Shown here piece by piece: positions 44,320 through 53,042 of a stretch of DNA of 64,000 nt (its first letter is position 1; every line of letters starts with the position of its first letter). Under the pieces are notes generated by a model that searched no databases, was not told the origin of the DNA, and saw only the letters and a program-made list of their open reading frames with translations. Origin of the DNA: CALCNS01 sp937897315 (GTDB taxonomy: Bacteria; Bacillota; JAAYKD01); the NCBI GenBank assembly GCA_036744005.1, contig DAINOJ010000002.1:1-64000 (forward strand), given 5' to 3'. The translations under genes were made by a program, and so were the position numbers.

Positions 44320-44430
44320 CCTAGTCCCTCCTATTTCTTGATTCTGCCTATTTCGATAGACCCATCCGTTGTTCCTTGGTTAACAATAGGTAAACTTCAC
44401 CTAAAATCCTTTCTATTCTGAACCACCCAC

Positions 44431-44458
44431 TTGCAAGACCGAAAAATGCCGTTATAAT
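44431..44458 (+). promoter_or_regulatory. Promoter of the HD-domain gene
   Basis: TTGCAA (44431-44436) and a consensus TATAAT (44453-44458) are 16 bases apart, 30 bases before the ATG at 44489. Confidence 0.6.
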
Positions 44459-44488
44459 AGATACAAGAACCAAATAAGGAGAATCGCA

Positions 44489-45148
44489 ATGATCCAATTT
44501 CAAGATATATGCAATCACGAAGACATTCATACCTTTATCGCTCATGGTGATCAAGTTATGAAAGCATTAGGATACACGGAGCATTCCTTTCCACACGCCA
44601 GTATTACTGCGGATAGAGCATCCAAGATATTAGCTCAATTAGGTTATACAGATCGAGAGCAAGAGCTTGCTAAGATTGCCGGCTATCTGCATGATATAGG
44701 AAATCTTATTAACAGAGTGGATCATGCCCATAGTGGAGGCATCATGGCCTTTCAGATATTAAGTCAAATGGGTATGTCTGCTCTGGAAATCGCTCAGATC
44801 ATTTCCGCTATTGGTAGTCATGACGAAGCTACCGCGGTGCCGGTCAATCCCATTTCAGCAGCTCTCATTCTTGCTGATAAAAGCGATGTACGTCGAACAA
44901 GAGTGCGTAATCGTAATACCACAGCATTCGACATCCACGACCGAGTGAATTACGCTGTTGAGCATTCTACTTTGCTCATAGATGAAGCGAAAACTGAAAT
45001 TACACTAAATGTGACAATTGATCCGCAAATTTGCCTTCCAATGGAGTACTTCGAAATTTTTATAGGTCGAATGCTTTTGTGCCGAAGAGCTGCAGAATAC
45101 CTGAAACTTCGGTTTGGGCTCGTTATCAATACGATGAGAATGTTGTAA
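44489..45148 (+). CDS. HD-domain phosphohydrolase
   Basis: This 219-residue protein has an HD metal-binding domain: His in FPHASITADRA, the HD pair in AGYLHDIGNLINRVDHAHSGG and a later Asp in ALILADKSDVRR. HD proteins hydrolyse phosphate esters of nucleotides or nucleic acids; the substrate is unknown. AAGGAG lies 8 bases before the ATG. It starts a two-gene plus-strand operon. Confidence 0.82.
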   Translation: MIQFQDICNHEDIHTFIAHGDQVMKALGYTEHSFPHASITADRASKILAQLGYTDREQELAKIAGYLHDIGNLINRVDHAHSGGIMAFQILSQMGMSALEIAQIISAIGSHDEATAVPVNPISAALILADKSDVRRTRVRNRNTTAFDIHDRVNYAVEHSTLLIDEAKTEITLNVTIDPQICLPMEYFEIFIGRMLLCRRAAEYLKLRFGLVINTMRML

Positions 45149-45165
45149 ATAGAAAGGAGTTTCTT

Positions 45166-45804
45166 ATGAAAAATCAACACACTATTGAAGTACCTGCCAA
45201 TGTGTTTCGAGCAATTTTTTTTTCACAACCGCTAAATATGCGTTACCTGAATGAATTTTTCTCGGTTCCTGAGTTTATCTATGCATCACTAACAACCGAT
45301 GACGTGAAATTCTTGGAACAAAAGGGAAAAGATGGGGTTTCACAGGTTTTAAGTCGACTTGAACGAAGTATAATGGGTTCTATACAAGTAGTCGATTTAA
45401 CGGCATCAGAAACCACATTACCTTCACCTTTTGATACTTGGGCGCAGGCCATCTTTGCAACCGAAATCGATGCCTCTTTAGCAGTCCATGTAGGTTTATC
45501 TGGTACTTATAATCTCCTCGTGAAAAGCAATCGCACCACAGTCCAAAACGTCAATCAAGTTCAACTACTAGTGAACTCAAATATTCTCCTAAGGTCTCCA
45601 TTTCAATTTTATTGGGAAGAGAAGTATTCCATTGCTTACAAGGGCCAAGATGTGTCCTATGCTTTGTATACAGCATCGGCAGAAGGCGGAGGTAAAGGTA
45701 GTGCTCGTTTACTCATAAAAATATGGACACACACAGAATTGTTGATCGATGATGCTTCAAAATACATTGATGTTACACCCTTCTTGAAAGGTGTTAATAT
45801 TTAG
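45166..45804 (+). CDS. Unknown 212-residue protein
   Basis: I do not recognise this protein. It has no signal peptide or clear membrane helix. A middle section is rich in beta-type patterns (AVHVGLSGTYNLLVKSNRTTVQNVNQVQLLVNS is one such region in part), followed by a glycine-serine patch and an acidic end. AAAGGAG lies 7 bases before the ATG, and it follows the HD gene by 17 bases, so the two are cotranscribed. Its stop overlaps the stop of the convergent HAD gene by 3 bases. Confidence 0.65.
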   Translation: MKNQHTIEVPANVFRAIFFSQPLNMRYLNEFFSVPEFIYASLTTDDVKFLEQKGKDGVSQVLSRLERSIMGSIQVVDLTASETTLPSPFDTWAQAIFATEIDASLAVHVGLSGTYNLLVKSNRTTVQNVNQVQLLVNSNILLRSPFQFYWEEKYSIAYKGQDVSYALYTASAEGGGKGSARLLIKIWTHTELLIDDASKYIDVTPFLKGVNI

Positions 45805-46592
45805 AGCTTTTTAAGAAGCTGATCCAGTTCCTCTAAGTTCGTCACTATTAAGTCGGGGTGATACTTGCTGTTTTCCGCATCCTTTTCTGAACTTTCCCCC
45901 GATAGCACCAATATACTGTGTGAGTTTGTGCCTTGAGTTATTGCAATATCGGTGTAAAGGCGGTCACCTATCCAGGTTATCTCCTCCTGAACTAGACCTG
46001 TTCTTTTCCATACAAAATCGTAAGTCGCAAAATGCGGCTTCCCGATATACTCGATTTCACAGCCGGTTGAGGCGGTAATCAAAGCCCCGATTGAACCACA
46101 ATCTGGAATCATTCCTTCTTCTGTCGGGCAATTTAGATCAGGATTTACTCCTAAGATAGGTACCCCATTCCGAACCCAATGACATGCCTTTCTCACTTTC
46201 TCATAATCCAACTCGGTATCAAAGCCCAAAACTACCAGTTCTGGATTGCTACTTTGTATCAATCCAGCAGCTTCCAGTTCTTTTTGCAATGCTTGTGTCC
46301 CCACTGTGAATATGTTTTGAACACCCTTTTTATTCAGGTATTGAATCATGACTTGTGTCGCATTCATTAGATGATCCTCTTGAAACGGAAGATTCATTCT
46401 TCTTAGTTTTTCCGAATAGGATGACAACGCTTTTGATGAATTATTGGTGAAGAAATAATACTCCAAGCCCATATCTATTAGGTTTTGCAAAAATGAACGA
46501 GTATAGCCAAACAGCTGATCACCTAGATATATCGTACCGTCCATATCTAGGATGAACGCTTTTTGCTTTTCTAGCCAAACTGGCTCCTTCAT
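45801..46592 (-). CDS. HAD-superfamily subfamily IIA phosphatase (NagD-like)
   Basis: This 263-residue HAD hydrolase has motif I FILDMDGTIYLGD near residue 14, motif II FTNNSSKA, the C2-type cap and motif IV WIGDRLYTDIA. Family members dephosphorylate sugar or nucleotide phosphates such as p-nitrophenyl phosphate. The ATG at 46592 has AGGGGGGAG upstream; the upstream in-frame extension runs through a terminator. Confidence 0.88.
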   Translation of the reverse strand: MKEPVWLEKQKAFILDMDGTIYLGDQLFGYTRSFLQNLIDMGLEYYFFTNNSSKALSSYSEKLRRMNLPFQEDHLMNATQVMIQYLNKKGVQNIFTVGTQALQKELEAAGLIQSSNPELVVLGFDTELDYEKVRKACHWVRNGVPILGVNPDLNCPTEEGMIPDCGSIGALITASTGCEIEYIGKPHFATYDFVWKRTGLVQEEITWIGDRLYTDIAITQGTNSHSILVLSGESSEKDAENSKYHPDLIVTNLEELDQLLKKL

Positions 46593-46644
46593 GACTTCTC
46601 CCCCCTCGCTTCTTTGTTCTTCCCGCACGGAACGTGCTCCTTTG

Positions 46645-46680
46645 AAAAAAGCTACCCTTCCAACGAAAGGTAGCTTTTTT
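46645..46680 (-). terminator. Intrinsic terminator of the regulator gene
   Basis: AAAAAAGCTACC (46645-46656) pairs with GGTAGCTTTTTT (46669-46680), with AAAAAA/TTTTTT ends, 20 bases past the stop at 46700. Confidence 0.85.
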
Positions 46681-46699
46681 TGCTCCATGCTGACAGTTT

Positions 46700-48034
46700 C
46701 TATTTGCTTCGTTTCTTCAGGTTTATTTGTATCAATCGACTGGGTCGTCCGGAACCACTCAATGGCTTCTTCCCGACAATTTTCGCATAACCGGAACTCT
46801 CTAGTTTAGAGATTAAGCGATTGATGCGATTGAGAGGTAAACTCGATAGTCTTGCCAATTCACCTGGAGTGATGACATCTACACCATATTGATCAATAAC
46901 CGAGTCGATGATAATCAGTTTATCCAATCCAACTTGGGTTTCACGAGAAATCATATAAAGCTCACCATTGATTTCTTCCACTTTTCTCGGTACCTCCACT
47001 TGGATAATCGGTCCCGCAATTTTCTGATCTTCATAAACGATGTAGTAGCAACTTACATCGTTCGTCAAAGCTCTTTCGCGTCCGAAATCAGAATTCCTGC
47101 GAGCTTCTGCTGAGGTACGACCTAAACCAATTCCAATCGAGACCCTTTCAACTCCGTAGAGGCCCTGTAATTCTTCCATAAGCAGTACTCTTCGGAACCC
47201 TTCCGTTTCGTCACTGAGTACTGATTTTGTTGTGTAGATGCGATAAATCACCTTGCCAGCATCGCTTCTCTCCACGGAAGCATCTAGCCGCTGAGCATAG
47301 TAATAAATTTTCTCCATGGCATTACCACGAATTTGATAGTTCTGTAACTCCGTAATACTGTCGCCATTGTCTTTTTCTTTATAATCCAATTCGACGGAAA
47401 TAACCGTTTCTTGATTTTCGTCTTGAACAGCCATGACATTACGTAATCGTAAACGGTTTATTTTTTCTTCCGGTTCATCCATGGAAGAGTGTACTAGGTA
47501 TACAGGATATCCTTCATCTTTTAAATACTGGTAGGTTTGCAAAGTTCCGGTCATACAGAAGTTTGCACGCCCCTCGTCGATGTTCTCAATATGATATTGA
47601 GCATTCTTCATGGGATATCCTTCTTCAAAAATATCATAGCTAGCTTCGTTAATCATCAAGTCTTCTTGGTCATATCCTAAATTTTGATATGCTTTATAGA
47701 TATTATCGTTATCATAAAAATCGGAAGATACTTTACGAATATCTATATGATCGTTCACAGCTGCCTGAAAAAGCACATTTGTTATAGCATAAGCATCCAC
47801 TACGGAATGTTCGACTGGGCATGGCAAATTCATTTTCCTACGGACATAATGATAAGGGATTGGGCCCACAAAGAAGAAATTATCTACATTTCCTAAATGT
47901 GCTCGTATGATTGGAACTGCCTCAATAAGCCTTTCATACACGACCGGAACATATTCGACGAAAAGTTTTTTTGTTTCTAAATGATTAATCACGCGTTCTA
48001 CTGAACTTCTGGGACCAACAATGCCAGTTTTCAT
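46700..48034 (-). CDS. Multidomain winged-helix regulator with a degenerate GGDEF-like domain
   Basis: This 444-residue protein appears to have three parts. The N-terminal alpha/beta region (MKTGIVGPRSSVERVINHL..., about 1-220) resembles sensor domains of the PrpR-N type. A middle region (about 235-350) has SIGIGLGRTSAEARRNSD, like a degenerate GGDEF or GTP-cyclohydrolase-III-like domain without a catalytic GGDEF. The C-terminal winged helix (GELARLSSLPLNRINRLISKLESSGY, about 390-416) should bind DNA. Targets are unknown. AAGGAGG precedes the ATG, and a large AT-rich region lies upstream. Confidence 0.65.
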   Translation of the reverse strand: MKTGIVGPRSSVERVINHLETKKLFVEYVPVVYERLIEAVPIIRAHLGNVDNFFFVGPIPYHYVRRKMNLPCPVEHSVVDAYAITNVLFQAAVNDHIDIRKVSSDFYDNDNIYKAYQNLGYDQEDLMINEASYDIFEEGYPMKNAQYHIENIDEGRANFCMTGTLQTYQYLKDEGYPVYLVHSSMDEPEEKINRLRLRNVMAVQDENQETVISVELDYKEKDNGDSITELQNYQIRGNAMEKIYYYAQRLDASVERSDAGKVIYRIYTTKSVLSDETEGFRRVLLMEELQGLYGVERVSIGIGLGRTSAEARRNSDFGRERALTNDVSCYYIVYEDQKIAGPIIQVEVPRKVEEINGELYMISRETQVGLDKLIIIDSVIDQYGVDVITPGELARLSSLPLNRINRLISKLESSGYAKIVGKKPLSGSGRPSRLIQINLKKRSK

Positions 48035-48379
48035 AACTTATGCCTCCTTAATTCATGACTTCTTGATTAAATAACTGTAAATTTCAACCAATACCATCTT
48101 CCTTTAAATAATTATACATACTATATGAAAATTCCTTCATGACTTCCGATATTTATTTTGTTTTTTTAAATTTATTCTGTAGTATTTGCCCTTTTGTTTG
48201 AATCTTGAATGAAGCTAACTATGAAAATGATTTTATATTGTTTTTCCAGCAAATTTCCTTAACCAGTATCATCCAAAATTAAGGGTTTTTTCGTAGTAGA
48301 CATCAATTTTTAGATAAACTTACCATTTTGCATAAACTTACCGTGAATAAATGTCGTTAATCCGTTTAAAAGCAACAAA
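48035..48379. other. AT-rich intergenic region upstream of the regulator
   Basis: About 345 bases without a credible gene. On the minus strand a consensus TATAAT lies near 48110-48115, with no good -35 box, about 75 bases before the regulator start. Two copies of ATAAACTTACC lie at 48314-48324 and 48332-48342. Nothing else was recognised. Confidence 0.5.
48314..48342. repeat. Two 11-base direct repeats
   Basis: ATAAACTTACC occurs twice with an 18-base start-to-start distance in the region upstream of the regulator. It could be a tandem binding site, but this is only a pattern. Confidence 0.35.
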
Positions 48380-48405
48380 AAAGGCCTTCAATCGTGAAGG
48401 CCTTT
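48380..48405 (-). terminator. Intrinsic terminator after rpsI
   Basis: AAAGGCCTTCA/TGAAGGCCTTT arms with an ATCG loop lie 7 bases beyond the rpsI stop, followed by TTTTTTG on the minus strand. Confidence 0.9.
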
Positions 48406-48411
48406 CTAGAG

Positions 48412-48810
48412 TTAGCGTTTTGAGAATTGAGGAGCTTTTCTTGCAGCTTTGAGTCCGTATTTTTTTCGTTCTTTCATGCGTTGATCACGGGTCATAAAAC
48501 CGGCCTTTTTCAGTGTTGGGCGGTGTTCCATGTCCACATTGCATAAAGCTCTGGATATACCATGGCGGATTGCACCCGCTTGGCCAGAGTTTCCTCCTCC
48601 ATGCACTTTGCATATGACGTCGAAATCTCCCTCGGTCTTGGTTAAGACCAATGGTTGACGAACGATGAGCTTTAAAGTAGCGAGGCCAAAATAATCGTCG
48701 ATGTCACGATTGTTAATGGTTACCCGACCGGTTCCCGGGACTAAACGAACCCGGGCAACTGAACTTTTGCGACGGCCGGTACCATAATTTTTCAAGCGAA
48801 ATTGTACCAT
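48412..48810 (-). CDS. rpsI: 30S ribosomal protein S9
   Basis: This 132-residue protein has YGTGRRKSSVARV at the start, GGGNSGQAGAIRHGISRAL in the middle and the typical basic C-terminus ending KAPQFSKR, whose last residues reach the P-site tRNA. The ATG at 48810 has GGGAGG 7 bases upstream; an extension into rplM is not supported. It is the last gene of the rplM-rpsI pair. Confidence 0.98.
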   Translation of the reverse strand: MVQFRLKNYGTGRRKSSVARVRLVPGTGRVTINNRDIDDYFGLATLKLIVRQPLVLTKTEGDFDVICKVHGGGNSGQAGAIRHGISRALCNVDMEHRPTLKKAGFMTRDQRMKERKKYGLKAARKAPQFSKR

Positions 48811-48827
48811 TTTCGTTCCTCCCTTCG

Positions 48828-49265
48828 TTATTTTTGAACTGCCCAAATTTCAGGGCATTGCGCTGTGTGAGGATGATCAGGGCTAGCATAAATTCTGCAC
48901 TTTTTCATCATGAGACGTCCAAGACGAGTATGAGGAAGCATTCCCTTAACAGCAGTCTCCAAAGCACGTTCCGGGAAAGTCTCCATAAGGCGACGATAAG
49001 GAACTCTTTTTAAACCGCCCATGTATCCGGAATATCTTTCATGATACTTCTGGTCGAGTTTATTGCCAGTTAAGACAATTTTGTCAGCGTTAATAATAAT
49101 TACGTGATCTCCGCAATTGACATGTGGGGTAAAAGTCGGTTTATGTTTGCCACGCAAAATTGCTGCTGCTTCTGCAGCGACTCGTCCTAAAACGAGCCCA
49201 TTGGCATCAATGACCCACCATTTATCAGTCAATTCAGAAGGCTTGGCCATATAGGTCGTACGCAC
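48828..49265 (-). CDS. rplM: 50S ribosomal protein L13
   Basis: This 145-residue protein starts MRTTYMAKPSE and contains the LGRVAAEAAAILRGKHKPTFTPH and AVKGMLPHTRLGRLMMKK segments of L13. The start is GTG at 49265 with GGGAGGG upstream. It has its own promoter inside the end of truA. Confidence 0.98.
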   Translation of the reverse strand: MRTTYMAKPSELTDKWWVIDANGLVLGRVAAEAAAILRGKHKPTFTPHVNCGDHVIIINADKIVLTGNKLDQKYHERYSGYMGGLKRVPYRRLMETFPERALETAVKGMLPHTRLGRLMMKKCRIYASPDHPHTAQCPEIWAVQK

Positions 49266-49349
49266 GGTATTCCCTCCCGTTATTTCAGTTCATTCATCCG
49301 TTTGCTTTCTGAGCAAGTATCGGGGTAACCTGCTAAAGAAATACATAAC
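49266..49349 (-). promoter_or_regulatory. rplM leader, possible L13 autoregulatory element
   Basis: About 84 untranslated bases separate the predicted transcription start from the rplM GTG. In minus-strand RNA GCAGGT can pair with ACTTGC around a CCCC-containing loop. L13 leaders are known upstream of rplM in Firmicutes, but I cannot verify a match. Confidence 0.3.
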
Positions 49350-49355
49350 AGTAAT

Positions 49356-49384
49356 ATTTTATACATCTTTATACGAATTGTCAA
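49356..49384 (-). promoter_or_regulatory. Promoter of rplM-rpsI within the truA 3' end
   Basis: On the minus strand a consensus TTGACA (49379-49384) lies 17 bases from TAAAAT (49356-49361, 5/6). The -10 box overlaps the truA stop codon. Confidence 0.7.
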
Positions 49385-50135
49385 GACTTATCGAGGAATC
49401 TTCATAAACTATCTTATAAAGACAAAGTCCTTGTGAAGGTGCTGTGAGAGTCGCCTTGTTTTGATCTGGCTGATTAAGAAGAAGAAGAAACTCCTGTTCC
49501 GATTTTTTGTTCAAAAGAACTTCTACATAGCTACCGACCAAAAGTCTCACCATATGATATAGAAAACCATTTCCTTTCACCATATATATGAGACGAGTTC
49601 CTTCTTGTGTCCACACAGATTGCTCTATGACACGATTATGATTCTTCACGGAGCTATTACTGGAACAGAAAGCGCGAAAATCGTGCTCACCAATAATGTG
49701 CACCGAAAGTTGATTCAGTAACAACAGATTTGGTTTCAGTGGTAGTTGCCAAACATAGGGTCTCCAAAAAGGAGAAACAATCGTATCAGTATCGATGATA
49801 TATCGATATGTCTTTAGATGTTTCGTAAATCTAGGGTGCCATGTCGGATTTTCTTCAAGCGCTGAAAAAACTCTGATATCGGGTGGGAGCTGGCTATTGA
49901 GAGCGGTTGCGAACCTTTCTATGGTTAAATTGCTGGATGTCCGAAACATCGCATGTTGATCGAAGGCGTGTACCCCGGCATCTGTTCTTCCCGCACCATG
50001 TACAACAGCGTCCTCACCCGTAATCCGTAAAACAGCGTTTTCAAGGAGCTGCTGTATGCTGGTGCTATTTTTTTGTCTCTGCCAGCCACTATATTGAGTT
50101 CCGATATATTGCAAACGCAAGTGAATCGTTCTCAT
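49359..50135 (-). CDS. truA: tRNA pseudouridine(38-40) synthase
   Basis: This 258-residue enzyme modifies the tRNA anticodon arm. The catalytic Asp lies in GAGRTDAGVHA (about residue 52), and the start MRTIHLRLQYIGTQYSGWQ is typical. The ATG at 50135 overlaps the ecfT stop as ATGA; a GTG at 50150 is not needed. The gene order ecfT-truA-rplM-rpsI is widely conserved in Firmicutes. Confidence 0.96.
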   Translation of the reverse strand: MRTIHLRLQYIGTQYSGWQRQKNSTSIQQLLENAVLRITGEDAVVHGAGRTDAGVHAFDQHAMFRTSSNLTIERFATALNSQLPPDIRVFSALEENPTWHPRFTKHLKTYRYIIDTDTIVSPFWRPYVWQLPLKPNLLLLNQLSVHIIGEHDFRAFCSSNSSVKNHNRVIEQSVWTQEGTRLIYMVKGNGFLYHMVRLLVGSYVEVLLNKKSEQEFLLLLNQPDQNKATLTAPSQGLCLYKIVYEDSSISLDNSYKDV

Positions 50136-50965
50136 AGCAAAGCGGTCCACGAGTCTAGCTTAGAGAAGCGAAAATACATCATAATCGCCATGAGGAGAGA
50201 TAAAGAGATCACTCCCAAGTAATCCCGTACACCGCTCTTCAGTTCTTTCATTTTGGTTCTATTCTCTCCACCACGATAACATCTCGCTTCCATGGCCATC
50301 GCTAAGTCGTCAGCGCGACGAAAGGCACTGATAAATAATGGCACTAAAATCGGTAGCATGCTCTTACCCCGTGCAATTAACCCACCTTCTTCAAAATCTG
50401 CACCCCTTGCTGTCTGAGCTTTGATAATCTTGTCTGCTTCCTCAATGAGAGTTGGAACAAACCTCAATGCAATGGTCATCATCATAGCCAGTTCGTGAGC
50501 AGGTAGACCGATCTTTTTAAAGGGTTTTAGCAATGCTTCCAATCCATCCGTTAAATCAATCGGTGTCGTCGTCAGAGTCAAAAGTGAGGTGATACTAATC
50601 AACAAAATCAATCGTAACCCCATCATAACACCTCTGAGGATGCCCCCATTATAGACAGAGAAACGGGACCATTGCCATACCAAATCCCCTTCTTGAGTAC
50701 TGAATGTATGCAAGATGAGGGTAAATCCAACAATCCATAAAATGGGCCGCAGCCCCCTAATGATGAATTTTAAAGGTATTTTCGAGCAAATGATAACAGA
50801 AATGGCAAATACAATCATCAAGCCATATGAAATGGGGCCTGCAGCCATAAAAAGGGCAATGACATATAGTAGTATCATAACAATCTTAAATCTGGCATCC
50901 ATTTTATGAATCACTGAGTCCGCAGGATAATGTTGTCCAATGGTCACACCTTTCAGCATATTCAT
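50132..50965 (-). CDS. ecfT: Energy-coupling factor transporter transmembrane protein EcfT
   Basis: This 277-residue membrane protein has about five helices. The two coupling-helix motifs are AQTARGADF and MEARCYRGG, each with the Ala-Arg-(Gly/Cys) core that contacts the ATPases. It joins EcfA1/EcfA2 with various vitamin-binding S components coded elsewhere, possibly including one for cobalamin. It overlaps ecfA2 and truA by 4 bases each. Confidence 0.94.
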   Translation of the reverse strand: MNMLKGVTIGQHYPADSVIHKMDARFKIVMILLYVIALFMAAGPISYGLMIVFAISVIICSKIPLKFIIRGLRPILWIVGFTLILHTFSTQEGDLVWQWSRFSVYNGGILRGVMMGLRLILLISITSLLTLTTTPIDLTDGLEALLKPFKKIGLPAHELAMMMTIALRFVPTLIEEADKIIKAQTARGADFEEGGLIARGKSMLPILVPLFISAFRRADDLAMAMEARCYRGGENRTKMKELKSGVRDYLGVISLSLLMAIMMYFRFSKLDSWTALL

Positions 50966-51819
50966 GGTCTAACCCTCCCGAGATACTCACAAATCACTTG
51001 ATATGCTTCCTCAACTGTCATTGCATAGGGTGGTATATCCCAGCCTTTGTTTCGTAATGCCAACATTAAACTGGTCATTTGCGGAACATCTAGTCCCACT
51101 TCTTGCAATTCGGCACCACGGCTAAACACCTCTCTGGTACTTCCGGACATGAGTAATTTCCCGTTGGCTAACACTAGAATCTGATCCGCCAGTTTTGCTA
51201 CATCTTCCATACTGTGAGAAACTAGAATGACTGTCTTCTTTGTCTCTCTTTGCCAAGCTTGAAGGCCAGCCAAAATTTCATCTCTTCCAGCAGGATCTAA
51301 CCCCGCTGTTGGTTCGTCTAAGATTAAGTAATCTGGTTCCATAGCAATCACGGAAGCTATGGCTAAGCGTCTCATTTGACCTCCAGATAGCTCAAAAGGT
51401 GATCTACCTAGCATATCCTCAGTAAGCTGTGTAAACCCCATAGCCTTGCGTATCTGCAGATGAACTTCATCTATAGAACGTCCTTGCTTTTGTAAGCCAA
51501 AACTTAGCTCTTTCTCCACTGTCTCTTCGAAAAGCTGATGTTCCGGATATTGAAAAGCCATTCCTACTTTTCGACGTAAGAGTCTGCGATCAGAGTTTTT
51601 TTTGTACAGCTCAAAATCATCCATCAGAACACGGCCGCTAGAAGGTCTTTGTAAGCCGGCCATGACTTGGACTAGAGTTGATTTTCCCGAACCGGTATGC
51701 CCGATTACAGCAACGATTTGATTCGGTGTAATTTTGAGATTGATTTCCCTTAAAGCATCTGCAGAAAATGGTGTGCCTGGGCTATACGTTAGATGAACGT
51801 CTTCTAGCAAGATGGACAT
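50962..51819 (-). CDS. ecfA2: Energy-coupling factor ATPase EcfA2
   Basis: This 285-residue ABC ATPase has Walker A GHTGSGKST, Q-loop FQYPEHQLFEETV, signature ELSGGQMRR and Walker B LILDEPTAGLDP. The FQYPEHQLF Q-loop is characteristic of EcfA2. It overlaps ecfA1 by 16 bases and ecfT by 4. Confidence 0.94.
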   Translation of the reverse strand: MSILLEDVHLTYSPGTPFSADALREINLKITPNQIVAVIGHTGSGKSTLVQVMAGLQRPSSGRVLMDDFELYKKNSDRRLLRRKVGMAFQYPEHQLFEETVEKELSFGLQKQGRSIDEVHLQIRKAMGFTQLTEDMLGRSPFELSGGQMRRLAIASVIAMEPDYLILDEPTAGLDPAGRDEILAGLQAWQRETKKTVILVSHSMEDVAKLADQILVLANGKLLMSGSTREVFSRGAELQEVGLDVPQMTSLMLALRNKGWDIPPYAMTVEEAYQVICEYLGRVRP

Positions 51820-52649
51820 AATTGCTTCACCATCTCTTCCACATTCAGTACATCATCTGTATCGATTAAGCCTTTTGATTTTAACAAGGCAGCCAATTGC
51901 TTTATTTGTGGTATATCTAAACCCAGTGACTGCATCATTTCACGTTCACGGAACACTTCTTTCGGTGATCCCTTTGCAATAACACGACCAGAAGACAACA
52001 AATAAATCCTATCGGCCAGAACTGCTTCACTCATGTGATGAGTAATGAGAATCACAGCCATCCCTTCCGAGCGCAAGGTCTGAATGGCAGCCATAACTTC
52101 ATGCCGACCTTGTGGATCGAGCATGGCTGTAGCCTCGTCCAGAACTACGACCCTCGGTCGCATAGCGACAATTCCGGCTATTGCTACTCGTTGTTTTTGA
52201 CCACCAGATAGCAAATGTGGCGCGTGTGCACGAAACTCAGACATGCCAACCATGGCAAGGGCTTCCTCAACCCGCTCACGTATGATAGCGGGGGGAAGCC
52301 CTAAGTTTTCCGGACCAAACGCAACATCATCTTCGACAATCGTTGCAACTATTTGGTTGTCCGGGTTCTGGAAAACCATCCCCACACGTTGTCGGATACT
52401 CCAAAGAGCTTGGTCATCAACTGTGTCTAAACCATCGATTAAAACGGTTCCTTCGCTTGGAAGCAGTAGGGCGTTCAAATGTTTTGCCAGAGTGGATTTT
52501 CCCGAACCGTTAGCACCTAAGATGACAACGAATTCGCCCGGTCGGATGTCCATGTCTACAGATGTAAGGGCCTTAATCTCCTGACTATCTGGTCCTTGAT
52601 ACACGTGGCTCAAGTTCCTGATATCAATCAGTAGAGTTGGGCTAATCAT
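51804..52649 (-). CDS. ecfA1: Energy-coupling factor ATPase EcfA1
   Basis: This 281-residue ABC ATPase has Walker A GANGSGKST, Q-loop FQNPDNQIVATIVEDDVAFG, signature LLSGGQKQR and Walker B VVLDEATAMLDP. The DNQIVATIVEDDVAFGPEN stretch is typical of EcfA1. AAGGAA precedes the ATG, which lies 3 bases after the rplQ stop. Confidence 0.94.
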   Translation of the reverse strand: MISPTLLIDIRNLSHVYQGPDSQEIKALTSVDMDIRPGEFVVILGANGSGKSTLAKHLNALLLPSEGTVLIDGLDTVDDQALWSIRQRVGMVFQNPDNQIVATIVEDDVAFGPENLGLPPAIIRERVEEALAMVGMSEFRAHAPHLLSGGQKQRVAIAGIVAMRPRVVVLDEATAMLDPQGRHEVMAAIQTLRSEGMAVILITHHMSEAVLADRIYLLSSGRVIAKGSPKEVFREREMMQSLGLDIPQIKQLAALLKSKGLIDTDDVLNVEEMVKQLCPSC

Positions 52650-52652
52650 TTT

Positions 52653-53021
52653 TTATTCCTTCTTTGCAGCTTCGGCGGCTTGACCCACCAATTGCAACAA
52701 AACCATGGGAGCCGCATCGCCTCTACGCGGTCCGAGTTTTAAAATGCGGGTATACCCACCCGGTCTCGTTTCATAACGCTTCGCAACATCGTCAAAGACT
52801 TTCTTAGCTACACTCTCTTTCGTGAGATAAGCCGAAGCCTGACGGCGAGCATGGAGATCTCCTCGTTTACCTAGAGTAATCATTTTCTCAGCTATGGAAC
52901 GCACTTCTTTTGCACGGGTTTCCGTGGTTTCAATTTGTTCCGCTTCTAAGAAAGATGTTACTAGGTTACGGAGAAGGGCTTTCCGGTGTCCGGTATTACG
53001 TCCTAATTTACGATAGCCCAT
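52653..53021 (-). CDS. rplQ: 50S ribosomal protein L17
   Basis: This 122-residue protein starts MGYRKLGRNTGHRKALLRNL and has the KVFDDVAKRYETRPGGYTRI motif. It is the last gene of the alpha operon, following rpoA by 21 bases. Confidence 0.98.
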   Translation of the reverse strand: MGYRKLGRNTGHRKALLRNLVTSFLEAEQIETTETRAKEVRSIAEKMITLGKRGDLHARRQASAYLTKESVAKKVFDDVAKRYETRPGGYTRILKLGPRRGDAAPMVLLQLVGQAAEAAKKE

Positions 53022-53042
53022 CGTTCTCCCTCCTTCGTCACT

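Noticed and set aside
44348..44554. Minus-strand open frame of 68 codons
   Set aside because: It overlaps the promoter and 5' end of the well-supported HD gene, has no ribosome-binding site and resembles no protein I know.
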